From the NCBI GenBank assembly GCA_902779875.1, contig CACZCX010000008.1, positions 88,619 through 152,618 of the forward strand: a stretch of DNA of 64,000 bases. Reading direction: 5' to 3'. This DNA comes from an uncultured Bacteroidales bacterium. GTDB lineage: Bacteria; Bacteroidota; Bacteroidia; Bacteroidales; Bacteroidaceae. This document shows, in pieces, positions 52,302-60,190 of this stretch. A program made the position numbers and the translations under genes. Positions within the stretch are counted from its first letter, which is position 1. Each line of letters starts with the position of its first letter. The notes below the pieces were generated by a model. That model did not search any database. It saw only the letters and a list, made by a program, of their open reading frames with translations, and had not been told where the DNA came from.

Positions 52302-53243
52302 ATGAAGATTCCATCTCTATTTAAGGAGTACATCTGGCTGATTGAGACCATAAGAAGGAACGGCCGAATGACTCTGGCTGAGATAAGTGAGCTTTGGCGT
52401 CATCAGGAGGAAACTGACGGGCAGGAGCTGTCACGCACCACTTTTAATCGGCACAGAGATTCAATCCTGGATAGCTTTGGCGTGATTATAGAGTGCGACC
52501 GCAGGGACGGGTATCGGTATTATATAGAGAATGAGGAGGTGCTCCGTGAGAACAGCATACAGAACTGGATGTTCTCCACCCTGAGCGTAAGCAATATGCT
52601 GGAGGGGAATGCAGGCCTGCAGAGCAGGATCCTGCTGGAAAGCATCCCCAGCGGAGACGACAAGTTGCGCCAGATCATTGATGCCATGCGTGACAACAGG
52701 CGCATCAGAATCCAGTATCATAAATATTCCAGCTCACAGTCCAAGTCATACACGCTGGAGCCTTATTGCCTGAAACTCTACAACAGGAGATGGTACATGC
52801 TTGTAAAGAAGGCCGATGCACCCACCGCCGCCGATGATACCGGCAAGAAGGGTGACCTGTTCATCTTTTCACTCGATAGGATTGAGAGTATTGAGCTATT
52901 ACAGACCAAGTTCACCGTCGATAAGAACTTTGATGCTGCTACATTCTTTAGTGATTGTTTGGGCATTATGGTTGATGACAGCAAGAAGTCTGAGCGTATT
53001 GTATTGAGAGCCTACGGGCTGGAGCCCTATTACCTCAGGGACCTGCCCATGCACCACTCCCAGAAGGTAATAAAGGAAACAAAAGAATATACAGACTTTG
53101 AATTGAGACTCCGCCCGGCCGAAGATTTCATTGAGTACCTACTCTCTAAGAGCACAAAAATAAGAGTCTTGGAGCCAAAAAGGCTGGCGGAAAAGATACA
53201 ACAACGATTAAAGGATGCCTTGAACCTTTATATAGAGATTTAA
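52302..53243 (+). CDS. WYL-domain transcription regulator
   Basis: 313 residues: N-terminal winged helix-turn-helix (FKEYIWLIETIRRNGRMTLAEISELW, quoted for its start), a linker, a WYL domain (~residues 130-200: IRIQYHKYSS...EPYCLKLYNRRWYMLVKK), and a C-terminal WCX extension (ERIVLRAYGLEPYYLRDLP). This is the BrxR/CapW-type architecture frequently found controlling antiphage systems. Palindromes of the same design lie at its own promoter and at that of the next gene, so it most likely represses both. Confidence 0.88.
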   Translation: MKIPSLFKEYIWLIETIRRNGRMTLAEISELWRHQEETDGQELSRTTFNRHRDSILDSFGVIIECDRRDGYRYYIENEEVLRENSIQNWMFSTLSVSNMLEGNAGLQSRILLESIPSGDDKLRQIIDAMRDNRRIRIQYHKYSSSQSKSYTLEPYCLKLYNRRWYMLVKKADAPTAADDTGKKGDLFIFSLDRIESIELLQTKFTVDKNFDAATFFSDCLGIMVDDSKKSERIVLRAYGLEPYYLRDLPMHHSQKVIKETKEYTDFELRLRPAEDFIEYLLSKSTKIRVLEPKRLAEKIQQRLKDALNLYIEI

Positions 53244-53255
53244 CGAAAAAACTCT

Positions 53256-53278
53256 GTTGTACCGAGTAATGGTACAAC
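53256..53278. promoter_or_regulatory. WYL-regulator operator, site 2
   Basis: GTTGTACC-N7-GGTACAAC, a perfect 8-bp inverted repeat with the same 7-bp spacer as site 1, starting 13 bp after the WYL stop. The -7 box TACCTTTG of the HNH transcript follows at 53286-53293. The sequence of the spacer differs from site 1, so only the half-sites are conserved, as expected for a dimer-binding site. Confidence 0.7.
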
Positions 53279-53312
53279 GCATATATACCTTTGTCTCCAT
53301 TACAATACTATT

Positions 53313-53381
53313 ATGGGAGTCTTATGTGTAATGGCAGTAATAAATGAGATTACAACCAGGTTAATAGGTGATAATGTCTAA
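53313..53381 (+). CDS. Candidate 22-residue leader peptide
   Basis: ATG 53313 to TAA 53381 encodes MGVLCVMAVINEITTRLIGD plus NV. It is the first frame on the transcript from the -7 box at 53286, about 14 bases upstream of the HNH gene. No clear ribosome-binding site. It may be chance. Confidence 0.25.
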   Translation: MGVLCVMAVINEITTRLIGDNV

Positions 53382-53394
53382 CTGAAATATTGAT

Positions 53395-54543
53395 ATGGAA
53401 AAGGATCTAATTAATAAATACGACTGCGAAAAGCAGTGCGAATACAAAGGACGAAGGTTTGCTGTACGAAATAACGGCTCCATATTACGATTTGCCAAAG
53501 AAGGACATGAGTCAAACTTTAATGATAACAAATGGACCTTCGGCACAAAGAATGAAAGCACAGGATACATGATGTTTACGAGCGCCATACGTGTACATCA
53601 AGTTGTATGTACCGCTTTTCATGGACCAGCACCAGACGATGATATGATAGTTGATCATATAGATACAAATAGATGCAACAACCGCCCTGAGAACCTTAGA
53701 TGGGTAACACGTTTGGAGAATGCCTTAAACAACTCAATAACGAGAAGAAAAATCATTCTTTTCTGTGGAAGCATTGAGAATTTTCTGAAGAATCCCTCCA
53801 TGCTGAGAGACAATGCAAGTGAGCCAAACTTTACTTGGATGCGTACTGTCACCAAAGCGGAAGCCAGTAAATGCCTTTCGAACTTAACTAGATGGGCTGC
53901 CCAGGATAGAGTGATGACTCCTAAAGGTGAAGGTATGGGAGATTGGATATTTGGCGAACAGAAGTTCAATTCTCAGTCCGCACCACACTCAGATAATCCA
54001 GCCGAGAGGCCAATAGAAATGAGCCAGGCTGATTACGACAGAAAGATTATGGATGAAATGGCAACCGGCTACTTTGGTGTAGACAAGAAACCGGCGCTAC
54101 GCACCCCTGAAGAGATCAATCTAAAGCCTAAATTGGAGGACTATTTATTAGATTCTCTTACTTCTGGTGCAAAACAGTTAAAATGGCGCACGCCTACAGA
54201 ATTCCTGTTATGTCCAGGTAATGCTACTGATTATTCTTTATTGGACTACTACAACAACCTTAAAGGAGGCAAACTGTTTTTGCGTAATGAATATTCAACC
54301 AACCAAACGGTCCTCAATGCCGGTTATAATAAAATGGAGGAAGCGTTATACGTGCTGACTTATGATAATGAGGAAAATACTTTTGGCAAGCACTGGGCAT
54401 TATGTAAGATATTCATATATAAGGATGTTTTTGTCCATGAGAGCCAAGGCACATTCTTTGAAGAAAAAGGAGGTCTTAAATACTTTACAGAAGCTATGGG
54501 ACAGGAATGGACTGGCGGTGATGTAATAGATGATTATTGCTAA
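53395..54543 (+). CDS. HNH-domain protein of the WYL island
   Basis: 382 residues. An N-terminal HNH nuclease of the homing/NUMOD type: HQVVCTAFHG, VDHIDTNRCNNRPENLRWVT and NALNNS (residues ~70-120), in which His-Asn-His-like positions are present. The C-terminal ~260 residues show no family I recognise (LKWRTPTEFLLCPGNATDYSLLDYYNN, quoted in part). The base composition is lower in GC than in core genes nearby, suggesting acquisition. It is controlled by the second WYL palindrome. It could be a nuclease effector; no partner methylase is present. Confidence 0.75.
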   Translation: MEKDLINKYDCEKQCEYKGRRFAVRNNGSILRFAKEGHESNFNDNKWTFGTKNESTGYMMFTSAIRVHQVVCTAFHGPAPDDDMIVDHIDTNRCNNRPENLRWVTRLENALNNSITRRKIILFCGSIENFLKNPSMLRDNASEPNFTWMRTVTKAEASKCLSNLTRWAAQDRVMTPKGEGMGDWIFGEQKFNSQSAPHSDNPAERPIEMSQADYDRKIMDEMATGYFGVDKKPALRTPEEINLKPKLEDYLLDSLTSGAKQLKWRTPTEFLLCPGNATDYSLLDYYNNLKGGKLFLRNEYSTNQTVLNAGYNKMEEALYVLTYDNEENTFGKHWALCKIFIYKDVFVHESQGTFFEEKGGLKYFTEAMGQEWTGGDVIDDYC

Positions 54544-54583
54544 TCATATTACACTATATTTGTAGAACTAAAATCTATTAAGT

Positions 54584-54979
54584 ATGAAAAGGATTATCTT
54601 TCTATTAGCGTTGACACTGTCAACAATGACTGCTTTTTCACAGACTGCAGCAGATAGCACAAATGTTGAAACTGTTGGAGTTGCTCCAACGTACAAGCTC
54701 TACAAGACTCAGAACATGTGGATCTTTATCAAGCTCAATACTCAGACGGGAAGAATGAAGCTTGTACAATACTCTGTCAATGATGATGTTGATAGAGGTG
54801 AGTTTGATCTGAACATCTTAAATCTGGCTATTGGCAAAGATAAGATTAACGGCAGATTCACCCTTACACCTACAGAAAACAAGTGGAATTACTTGCTATT
54901 GGATCAGATTGATGGCGATGTATGGCAAGTTCAATGGTCCATTGAACCCAGGAACCGTGCAGTGATAAAGATTGAATAA
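54584..54979 (+). CDS. Small secreted protein of unknown function
   Basis: 131 residues with a signal peptide (MKRIIFLLALTLSTMTAFSQ). The mature part (YKLYKTQNMWIFIKLNTQTG, LDQIDGDVWQVQWSIEP) is beta-rich with a central WIFIKLNTQTG motif often seen in short Bacteroidales secreted proteins. The -7 box TATATTTG lies about 27 bases before the ATG. No function is suggested. Confidence 0.65.
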   Translation: MKRIIFLLALTLSTMTAFSQTAADSTNVETVGVAPTYKLYKTQNMWIFIKLNTQTGRMKLVQYSVNDDVDRGEFDLNILNLAIGKDKINGRFTLTPTENKWNYLLLDQIDGDVWQVQWSIEPRNRAVIKIE

Positions 54980-54989
54980 ACCTGAAAAA

Positions 54990-55137
54990 AGAAACGTTAT
55001 TGGCTGGTGAGTTTCATCGGCCCTATACCCTGCAATTCCGCAGCCAATGGGGGAGACCAGGAAGGTGAGTTCCGGGTGCTGTCGGGCGAAGCTGATGAAG
55101 CGCTCTACGGCGGCGCGGGTGCTGGGCAGGCCTTCCA
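54990..55137 (-). pseudogene. Remnant of a conserved Bacteroidales protein gene
   Basis: On the minus strand, FISFARQHPELTFLVSPIGCG and IAGYRADE can be read. They resemble the FIxFAxxHPExxFLVTxIGCGIAGF block of a conserved Bacteroidales protein family known to me only as uncharacterised. Both ends are missing; the 5' side stops at the border of a family B repeat (55138). I read it as a fragment and do not assign a function. Confidence 0.4.
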
Positions 55138-55216
55138 GAGCCAAAGGGGACGGTTCTATTTGGCCCCCTTCTTGAAAAAGGAGCCAAATAGAACCGTCCC
55201 CTTTGGCTCCTTTTTG
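55138..55216. repeat. Family B repeat, copy 2 (inverted pair)
   Basis: GAGCCAAAGGGGACGGTTCT... (55138-55170) and its near-complement (55175-55216, ...AGAACCGTCCCCTTTGGCTC) are separated by only four bases. It lies between the gene remnant and the HEAT-repeat gene, whose -7 box TACTTTTG (55217-55224) begins at once. Confidence 0.9.
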
Positions 55217-55230
55217 AGTACTTTTGCAGT

Positions 55231-55830
55231 ATGACTGATTCTGAGTTGTACAAAAAGCTGGGTGAACTGACCAAAAGCAAAGACAGGTGGGAGGAAAACA
55301 TCCCCTACGTTGCGTCACTACTTTCATCCGATTCCGTTAAGATTAAGGCAAAAGCGCTTTGGATGCTTGCTGAAATGGGACTGGCGTTTCCTGACGTCAT
55401 CAGGGAGTTTGTTCCGCAGGTTGCATCGTTTTTATCCGACACTGACTCGCTTCTGCGAGAGCGTGCCGTGAACGCCATCGGGCGCATTGGACGCGGATGC
55501 TATGAGACAACTGAGCCATATTGGCAGGATTTGTTCCGATTTGCGCATGATGAGGAGGCTGGTGTCAGATTGGCGTTCATATGGGCATCGGAAAACATTG
55601 CCACAAACACCCCTGACCCATATAAGGAGTATATGCCGATATTTGCGGAGCTACTTCATGATAGTGTTGACAAGGTCAGAATGGAGGCTCCTGAGATATT
55701 CCGTGTGCTGGGCAAACGCAGGCCGGATTTTGTCAGGCAATATCTGGAACTGTTGCAAAAAACAGCCGATACTGACCCCAACAGAGTGGTAAAGATCCAC
55801 TGCCTTGGCGCCATCCGCGCTACAAATTGA
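55231..55830 (+). CDS. HEAT-repeat protein
   Basis: 199 residues made of about five HEAT-like helical pairs (DSVKIKAKALWMLAEMG, DTDSLLRERAVNAIGRIG, DEEAGVRLAFIWASE, DSVDKVRMEAPEIFRVLGK). It probably forms a curved scaffold for protein or nucleic-acid binding; some relatives are DNA-alkylation-repair-like, but key residues cannot be judged. The -7 box at 55217 gives a leader of only a few bases. The stop TGA (55828-55830) touches a family B repeat. Confidence 0.75.
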   Translation: MTDSELYKKLGELTKSKDRWEENIPYVASLLSSDSVKIKAKALWMLAEMGLAFPDVIREFVPQVASFLSDTDSLLRERAVNAIGRIGRGCYETTEPYWQDLFRFAHDEEAGVRLAFIWASENIATNTPDPYKEYMPIFAELLHDSVDKVRMEAPEIFRVLGKRRPDFVRQYLELLQKTADTDPNRVVKIHCLGAIRATN

Positions 55831-55885
55831 GCCAAAAGGAGCCAAAGGAGACGGTTCTGTTTGGCCCCTTTTGGCTTCATTTTTT
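55829..55885. repeat. Family B repeat, copy 3 (single unit)
   Basis: GAGCCAAAAGGAGCCAAAGG, then AGACGGTTCTGTTTGGCCCC and TTTTGGCTTC. The outer GAGCCAAAA/TTTTGGCTTC and inner GGCCAAA-like arms give one imperfect hairpin. It overlaps the last base of the HEAT gene stop. Confidence 0.8.
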
Positions 55886-55901
55886 GTACGGTTTCACCAA
55901 A

Positions 55902-55925
55902 AATGTTCTCAAATTTGTGAACATT
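55902..55925. promoter_or_regulatory. Palindrome at the higBA promoter (candidate HigA operator)
   Basis: AATGTTC-T-CAAATTTG-T-GAACATT, symmetric at 22 of 24 positions. It ends about 12 bp before the -7 box TATCTTTG (55938-55945) of the toxin-antitoxin genes, so it covers the -33 region, as expected for autorepression by HigA. Confidence 0.6.
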
Positions 55926-55967
55926 GAAACTAATTCTTATCTTTGTCACACAATAATTGAAATACAT

Positions 55968-56285
55968 ATGATTGTCACTTTCCAGGAAAAATACCTAAAA
56001 GAACTCTATGAGAATGGACAGGCGAGCGATAAAAAGCACCGGTTTCAGCCGCCAATTATCAAGAAATACACAATGATTGTAGATTTGATGATTGAACTGA
56101 AAAATGTGATGGGATTGACTAAATATGGAGGACTACATTACGAACATCTTCATGGGGATAAGGAAGGTCTTTCATCGGTCAGGGTAAATAATCAATATCG
56201 AATAGAGTTCAGGGAGATTCTTGAAGGTGATAAAACTATTGCAGAAGTAGTTAGTATTACAGAATTATCGAACCATTACAAATGA
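55968..56285 (+). CDS. higB: HigB-family toxin
   Basis: 105 residues from ATG 55968 (MIVTFQEKYLKELYENG), with a RelE/ParE-like fold: GLHYEHLHGDKEGLSSVRVNNQYRIEF is recognised by the VRVNNQYRIEF strand. HigB toxins cleave mRNA on the ribosome. The toxin precedes the antitoxin gene by 7 bp, the order typical of HigBA. The longer in-frame extension upstream crosses the promoter and repeat and is not used. Confidence 0.88.
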   Translation: MIVTFQEKYLKELYENGQASDKKHRFQPPIIKKYTMIVDLMIELKNVMGLTKYGGLHYEHLHGDKEGLSSVRVNNQYRIEFREILEGDKTIAEVVSITELSNHYK

Positions 56286-56292
56286 TAGCGTT

Positions 56293-56637
56293 ATGGCACA
56301 GACAGAAGAGACAAACAAAGAAATGGTTGCAAACAACTTGGAGCCACATTATCTGACTCATCCCGGTGAGGTTATTAAGGAAGAGTTGGAGTTTCGCGGA
56401 ATAAGCCAGCGACGCTTAGCTGCGGAAATCGGTATTCCCGTAAGCCAGTTGAATGAGGTCCTGAATGCGAAACGCTCTCTTAACGCCGAAATGGCTCTTA
56501 TGATAGAGCAAGCTCTTGGCATTGATGCTGAGCCCCTACTCTCACTTCAGGTAAAGTATAACATCTTATCGGCCAAACGCAACAAATCATTTTTTGAACG
56601 CTTGAAGAAAATCCCCAGGATTGCTGCTGCGTTCTAA
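56293..56637 (+). CDS. higA: HigA-family antitoxin (XRE)
   Basis: 114 residues. THPGEVIKEELEFRGISQRRLAAEIG is the HigA entry motif (read in parts: HPGEVIKEEL, ISQRRLAAEIG), followed by the helix-turn-helix IPVSQLNEVLNAKRSLNAEMALMIEQALG. It neutralises HigB and represses the operon, probably through the palindrome at 55902-55925. The flavodoxin gene follows after 6 bp. Confidence 0.92.
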   Translation: MAQTEETNKEMVANNLEPHYLTHPGEVIKEELEFRGISQRRLAAEIGIPVSQLNEVLNAKRSLNAEMALMIEQALGIDAEPLLSLQVKYNILSAKRNKSFFERLKKIPRIAAAF

Positions 56638-56643
56638 GAATAT

Positions 56644-57165
56644 ATGAAACAGATCATTATATACGCAAGCCTTCACGGGGCCGCCGAACGTTATGCCGAG
56701 CGGCTGGCTCAGATTACGGGCATTGAGGCCAAGAGCTTCAAGGAGGTCAAGGATATTGCGCAGTTTGAGCGCATCATTTACGTGGGCGCCATCTACGCCG
56801 GCGGAGTTATGGGCCTTAAGAAGACGGCTCAGGGGTTCAGGAACGGCCAGGAGGTTTTTATCGCCACTGTCGGTATGACCGATCCCACCGACCCCGTATT
56901 CGTGAGCAACATCAGGAAAGCTATCAGGCAGTTTGTATCGGCCGATATCTGTAACGATGACAGGATATTCCACCTGCGTGGCGCCATCGATTACGCCAAG
57001 CTGGGCCTGGGGCATAGGATCCTGATGAAATTGATGTACTCCCAGGCAATGAAGACTCCCGATGACCAGCTCACGGCCGAGGCCAAAGCCATCAAAGAGA
57101 CCTACGGCCAATCCGTGGATTTTGTAAACTTCGATACCCTTCAGCCTCTGGTTGAGAAACTCTGA
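56644..57165 (+). CDS. Flavodoxin-domain protein (HemG-like)
   Basis: 173 residues of the flavodoxin_5 family: MKQIIIYASLHGAAERYAERLA carries the FMN loop (ASLHGAAER instead of the usual TxTGNT), and GAIYAGGVMGLKKTAQGF and HLRGAIDYAKL follow. Related proteins include menaquinone-dependent protoporphyrinogen oxidase HemG, though that role is unproven here. It directly follows the HigBA module and precedes a family B repeat. Confidence 0.75.
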   Translation: MKQIIIYASLHGAAERYAERLAQITGIEAKSFKEVKDIAQFERIIYVGAIYAGGVMGLKKTAQGFRNGQEVFIATVGMTDPTDPVFVSNIRKAIRQFVSADICNDDRIFHLRGAIDYAKLGLGHRILMKLMYSQAMKTPDDQLTAEAKAIKETYGQSVDFVNFDTLQPLVEKL

Positions 57166-57166
57166 G

Positions 57167-57245
57167 AAGGAGCCAAAGGGGACGGTTCTATTTGGCTCCC
57201 TTCCTAAAAAAGGGGCCAAATAGAACCGTCCCCTTTGGCCCCTTT
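57167..57245. repeat. Family B repeat, copy 4 (inverted pair)
   Basis: AAGGAGCCAAAGGGGACGGT... (57167-57205) and its near-complement AAAAAAGGGGCCAAATAGAA... (57206-57245) are directly abutted. It lies between the flavodoxin gene stop and the AddB-like gene, mirroring copy 1 at the AddA-like end. Confidence 0.9.
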
Positions 57246-57276
57246 GGCACCTTTTATTATATTCGCAGTTAGAATC

Positions 57277-60165
57277 ATGGAGACTTTCCTCAATCTTGTA
57301 GCCCAGGACCTGTACGCCAAGTGCAACAGCGCTCAGACGGGGTTGTCGGACATCACAGTGGTGTTCCCGAACCGTCGTGCGCGCCTGTTCTTTGACGACA
57401 GCATATCGGCCTGCAGCAGTTCACCCATCTGGTCGCCGCAGTACACCACCATTGAGGAACTCTTCCAGTCCCAGTCCGACCTCCGGGCCGCCGACCGCAT
57501 AGAAATGGTCACCATGCTCCACCGCATTTACTGCAGCCAACTCCGGTCCGATGAGTCACTCGACAGTTTCTGGTCCTGGGGCGAACTTATGATTGCCGAT
57601 TTTGATGACGTGGACCGTAACCTGGCGCCCACCGACCAGCTGTTCAGCCTGTTGCGCGAGCAGCGTGAGATGACCGACACATCATTCCTCACCCCCGAGC
57701 AGGTCAAAGCCCTGGAGCAGTTTTTCGGCGAGATGCGCCAGAGCCGTCCCACCGAACTCCGCGCCCGATACCAGACCGTATGGAGCGTGCTGGGTCAGAT
57801 CTACGACCAGTTCGTCAAGGAGTTGCTCGACAAGGGCATAGGCTACAACGGCATGATTCAGCGCCGCGTGGTGACCGGCCTGGACGAGTCCAAATTCACG
57901 TCACGCAAGTACGTGTTCGTGGGATTCAACAGCCTGGACCGCGCCGAGAAGGAGCTGTTCCGCGCCATCCAGCGCACCGGCAAGGCCATGTTCTACTGGG
58001 ATTACGACCCCGCCTACACCGAGAGCAGCCTGCAGCATGAGGCCGGCCGGTTCCTGCGTGACAACATGCGCGAGTTCCCCGGCGAGCTGCCCCGCACGGC
58101 TTTTGACAACCTGCCCAAGGCCAAACTCACCATCGTCGAGACATCGACCGATAACGCTCAGGCCCGATACATACCGCAGTGGCTCGCAGTCACATGTCAG
58201 GGCGTCAAAGCCGGACGCGAGACCGCCATCGTCCTGGCCGATGAATCCCTGCTGCAACCCGTTCTGCACAGCATCCCGCAGGACAAGATCAACAACGTGA
58301 ACATAACCATGGGCTATAGCCTGACCGAAACATCACTGTTCAGTCTGGTATCGGCCCTGATTGATATGCAGCGTCTGGCAACCCGAGACAAGGGTCGTTA
58401 CAACATTCAGACTCTTGGCCGCGTGCTTGGCAACCCCATGACCGCAGCACTGTCTCCCGATGCCCCGCTCCTCCTTGAGGAACTGCGCCGCTCACGCCGT
58501 ATGTTTCCCGACACACAGGCTCTTTTGGCCAACCCGCAACTGGCGGTGTTCTTTACCCCGGCGACCGATAACCTGCAACTGCTGCAATACCTGCTTACGG
58601 TACTCAGGGCGCTGGTTCCCGTAATCCGCGAGCGCACTGATGACACCCTGTTCCAGCCGCTTAACCAGGAGGCGCTTTACCGCATCTACACGCAGATAAA
58701 CCGCCTTTACTCCCTTATGGAGCAAGGCAATCTCAAACTGCAGACCGAGACTCTGTGCCGTCTGATACGCTCCATCCTGTCATCGACCACCGTTCCATTT
58801 CACGGCGAGCCTGCTATTGGAATGCAGATTATGGGACTTATTGAGACCCGTAACCTGGACTTTCAGAACGTGCTGCTGCTATCGGCCCAGGAGGGTACGC
58901 TGCCCAAATCCAGCCAGAACGCATCGTTCATACCGTATAACATCCGCCTGGCATTCGGACTGACCACCATGCAGGACAAAAGTGCCGTTTCATCGTACAA
59001 TTTCCACCATCTGATACAGCGCGCGCAGAACGTGACGATGGTCTACAACGGCAATGCCGATGCCAAAGGCATAGGCAAGGGCCAGATATCACGTTACCTG
59101 CTGCAACTCATAGCAAGCGGTGCCGACATTAGCCGCATCACGCTCAAGACAGACCGCCAGGAAACTGGCGTAGAACCGTTTAGCGTAGCCAAGACACCGG
59201 CCGTTCTGGAGGAGTTGTGCCGCATGTATGACTACGCTAACCCCAGGACATATCTGTCGCCATCGGCCCTGAACAAATACATGAACTGCCCGCTCCAGTT
59301 CTATCTTGCCCAAATAGCGGGCCTTAAGAAACCCGATGACACAGACACCGAGATAGACTACGCCATGTTCGGAACATTGTTCCACAAAAGTGCAGAGCTG
59401 GCATACAATTATCTATCATCGGCTGGTCAGGCCATAACCGCAGCCGCCATTGACTCACTGCTCAAGGACAGCAAGCGTCTGGAAGGATTCGTGCAGCAGG
59501 CGTTCAACGACGATTATTTTGCCCGTAAGGCCGTTGATAAGGCCGATTACAGCGGTATCCAGTCAATAAACTTTGACGTGATACTCAAATACCTGCGCCA
59601 GATTTTGCGCATGGATATGGAGTTGTACGCCCCGTTCAGTTACGTGGGTAGCGAGGATAAGGGTTACCAGCATGTCATAGAGGTTCCGGACCCGTTGAAT
59701 GCCGGGGCAATGAAACAGATACGCCTTAAGGGTATCATTGACCGTCTGGACAGCAAGGACGGCATACTGCGCATTGTGGATTACAAGACCGGATCTGACA
59801 AGGGCACACCTGACACGATAGATCAGCTGTTTCCGCCCACCGAAAGCAAGAAACGCAAGAGCCAGGCCTTCCAGATATTCTACTACGCCTATATCATGAG
59901 CATGCAGCCGCAGTTCAGCAAGTTCCGTCTGGCTCCCACCCTGCTCTACACCCGTTCATCGTCCAAACCTACGGCCGATGACATCTACTACCATATAGGA
60001 AAGGATGTTCTGACCGATTTCAACGCCCAATGCGGCCAGGAGTTTGAGGAGAAACTGATTGGACTGGTATCCGAGATATTCAATCCCGATATCCCCTTTG
60101 CTGCCACGGACCAAAAAGAGACCTGCCGCAACTGTGACTTCAGTCAACTGTGCGGCAGGTCGTAA
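57277..60165 (+). CDS. PD-(D/E)XK nuclease, AddB-like
   Basis: 962 residues from ATG 57277 (METFLNLVAQDLYAKCNS). An inactive SF1-helicase-like N-terminal part (VVFPNRRARLFF replaces Walker A), YLSPSALNKYMNCPLQFYL (~residue 670), and the RecB-type nuclease core GIIDRLDSKDGILRIVDYKTG (~820). It ends in CRNCDFSQLCG; with the earlier Cys in NCPLQFY these give the four-Cys iron-sulfur staple of AddB. It is the expected partner of the AddA-like enzyme at 41.8 kb in RecBCD-type end resection. The position right after a family B element suggests that DNA between the partners was gained. Confidence 0.88.
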   Translation: METFLNLVAQDLYAKCNSAQTGLSDITVVFPNRRARLFFDDSISACSSSPIWSPQYTTIEELFQSQSDLRAADRIEMVTMLHRIYCSQLRSDESLDSFWSWGELMIADFDDVDRNLAPTDQLFSLLREQREMTDTSFLTPEQVKALEQFFGEMRQSRPTELRARYQTVWSVLGQIYDQFVKELLDKGIGYNGMIQRRVVTGLDESKFTSRKYVFVGFNSLDRAEKELFRAIQRTGKAMFYWDYDPAYTESSLQHEAGRFLRDNMREFPGELPRTAFDNLPKAKLTIVETSTDNAQARYIPQWLAVTCQGVKAGRETAIVLADESLLQPVLHSIPQDKINNVNITMGYSLTETSLFSLVSALIDMQRLATRDKGRYNIQTLGRVLGNPMTAALSPDAPLLLEELRRSRRMFPDTQALLANPQLAVFFTPATDNLQLLQYLLTVLRALVPVIRERTDDTLFQPLNQEALYRIYTQINRLYSLMEQGNLKLQTETLCRLIRSILSSTTVPFHGEPAIGMQIMGLIETRNLDFQNVLLLSAQEGTLPKSSQNASFIPYNIRLAFGLTTMQDKSAVSSYNFHHLIQRAQNVTMVYNGNADAKGIGKGQISRYLLQLIASGADISRITLKTDRQETGVEPFSVAKTPAVLEELCRMYDYANPRTYLSPSALNKYMNCPLQFYLAQIAGLKKPDDTDTEIDYAMFGTLFHKSAELAYNYLSSAGQAITAAAIDSLLKDSKRLEGFVQQAFNDDYFARKAVDKADYSGIQSINFDVILKYLRQILRMDMELYAPFSYVGSEDKGYQHVIEVPDPLNAGAMKQIRLKGIIDRLDSKDGILRIVDYKTGSDKGTPDTIDQLFPPTESKKRKSQAFQIFYYAYIMSMQPQFSKFRLAPTLLYTRSSSKPTADDIYYHIGKDVLTDFNAQCGQEFEEKLIGLVSEIFNPDIPFAATDQKETCRNCDFSQLCGRS

Positions 60166-60190
60166 GGCAAGTCAGACAGTTCAGTTATTC

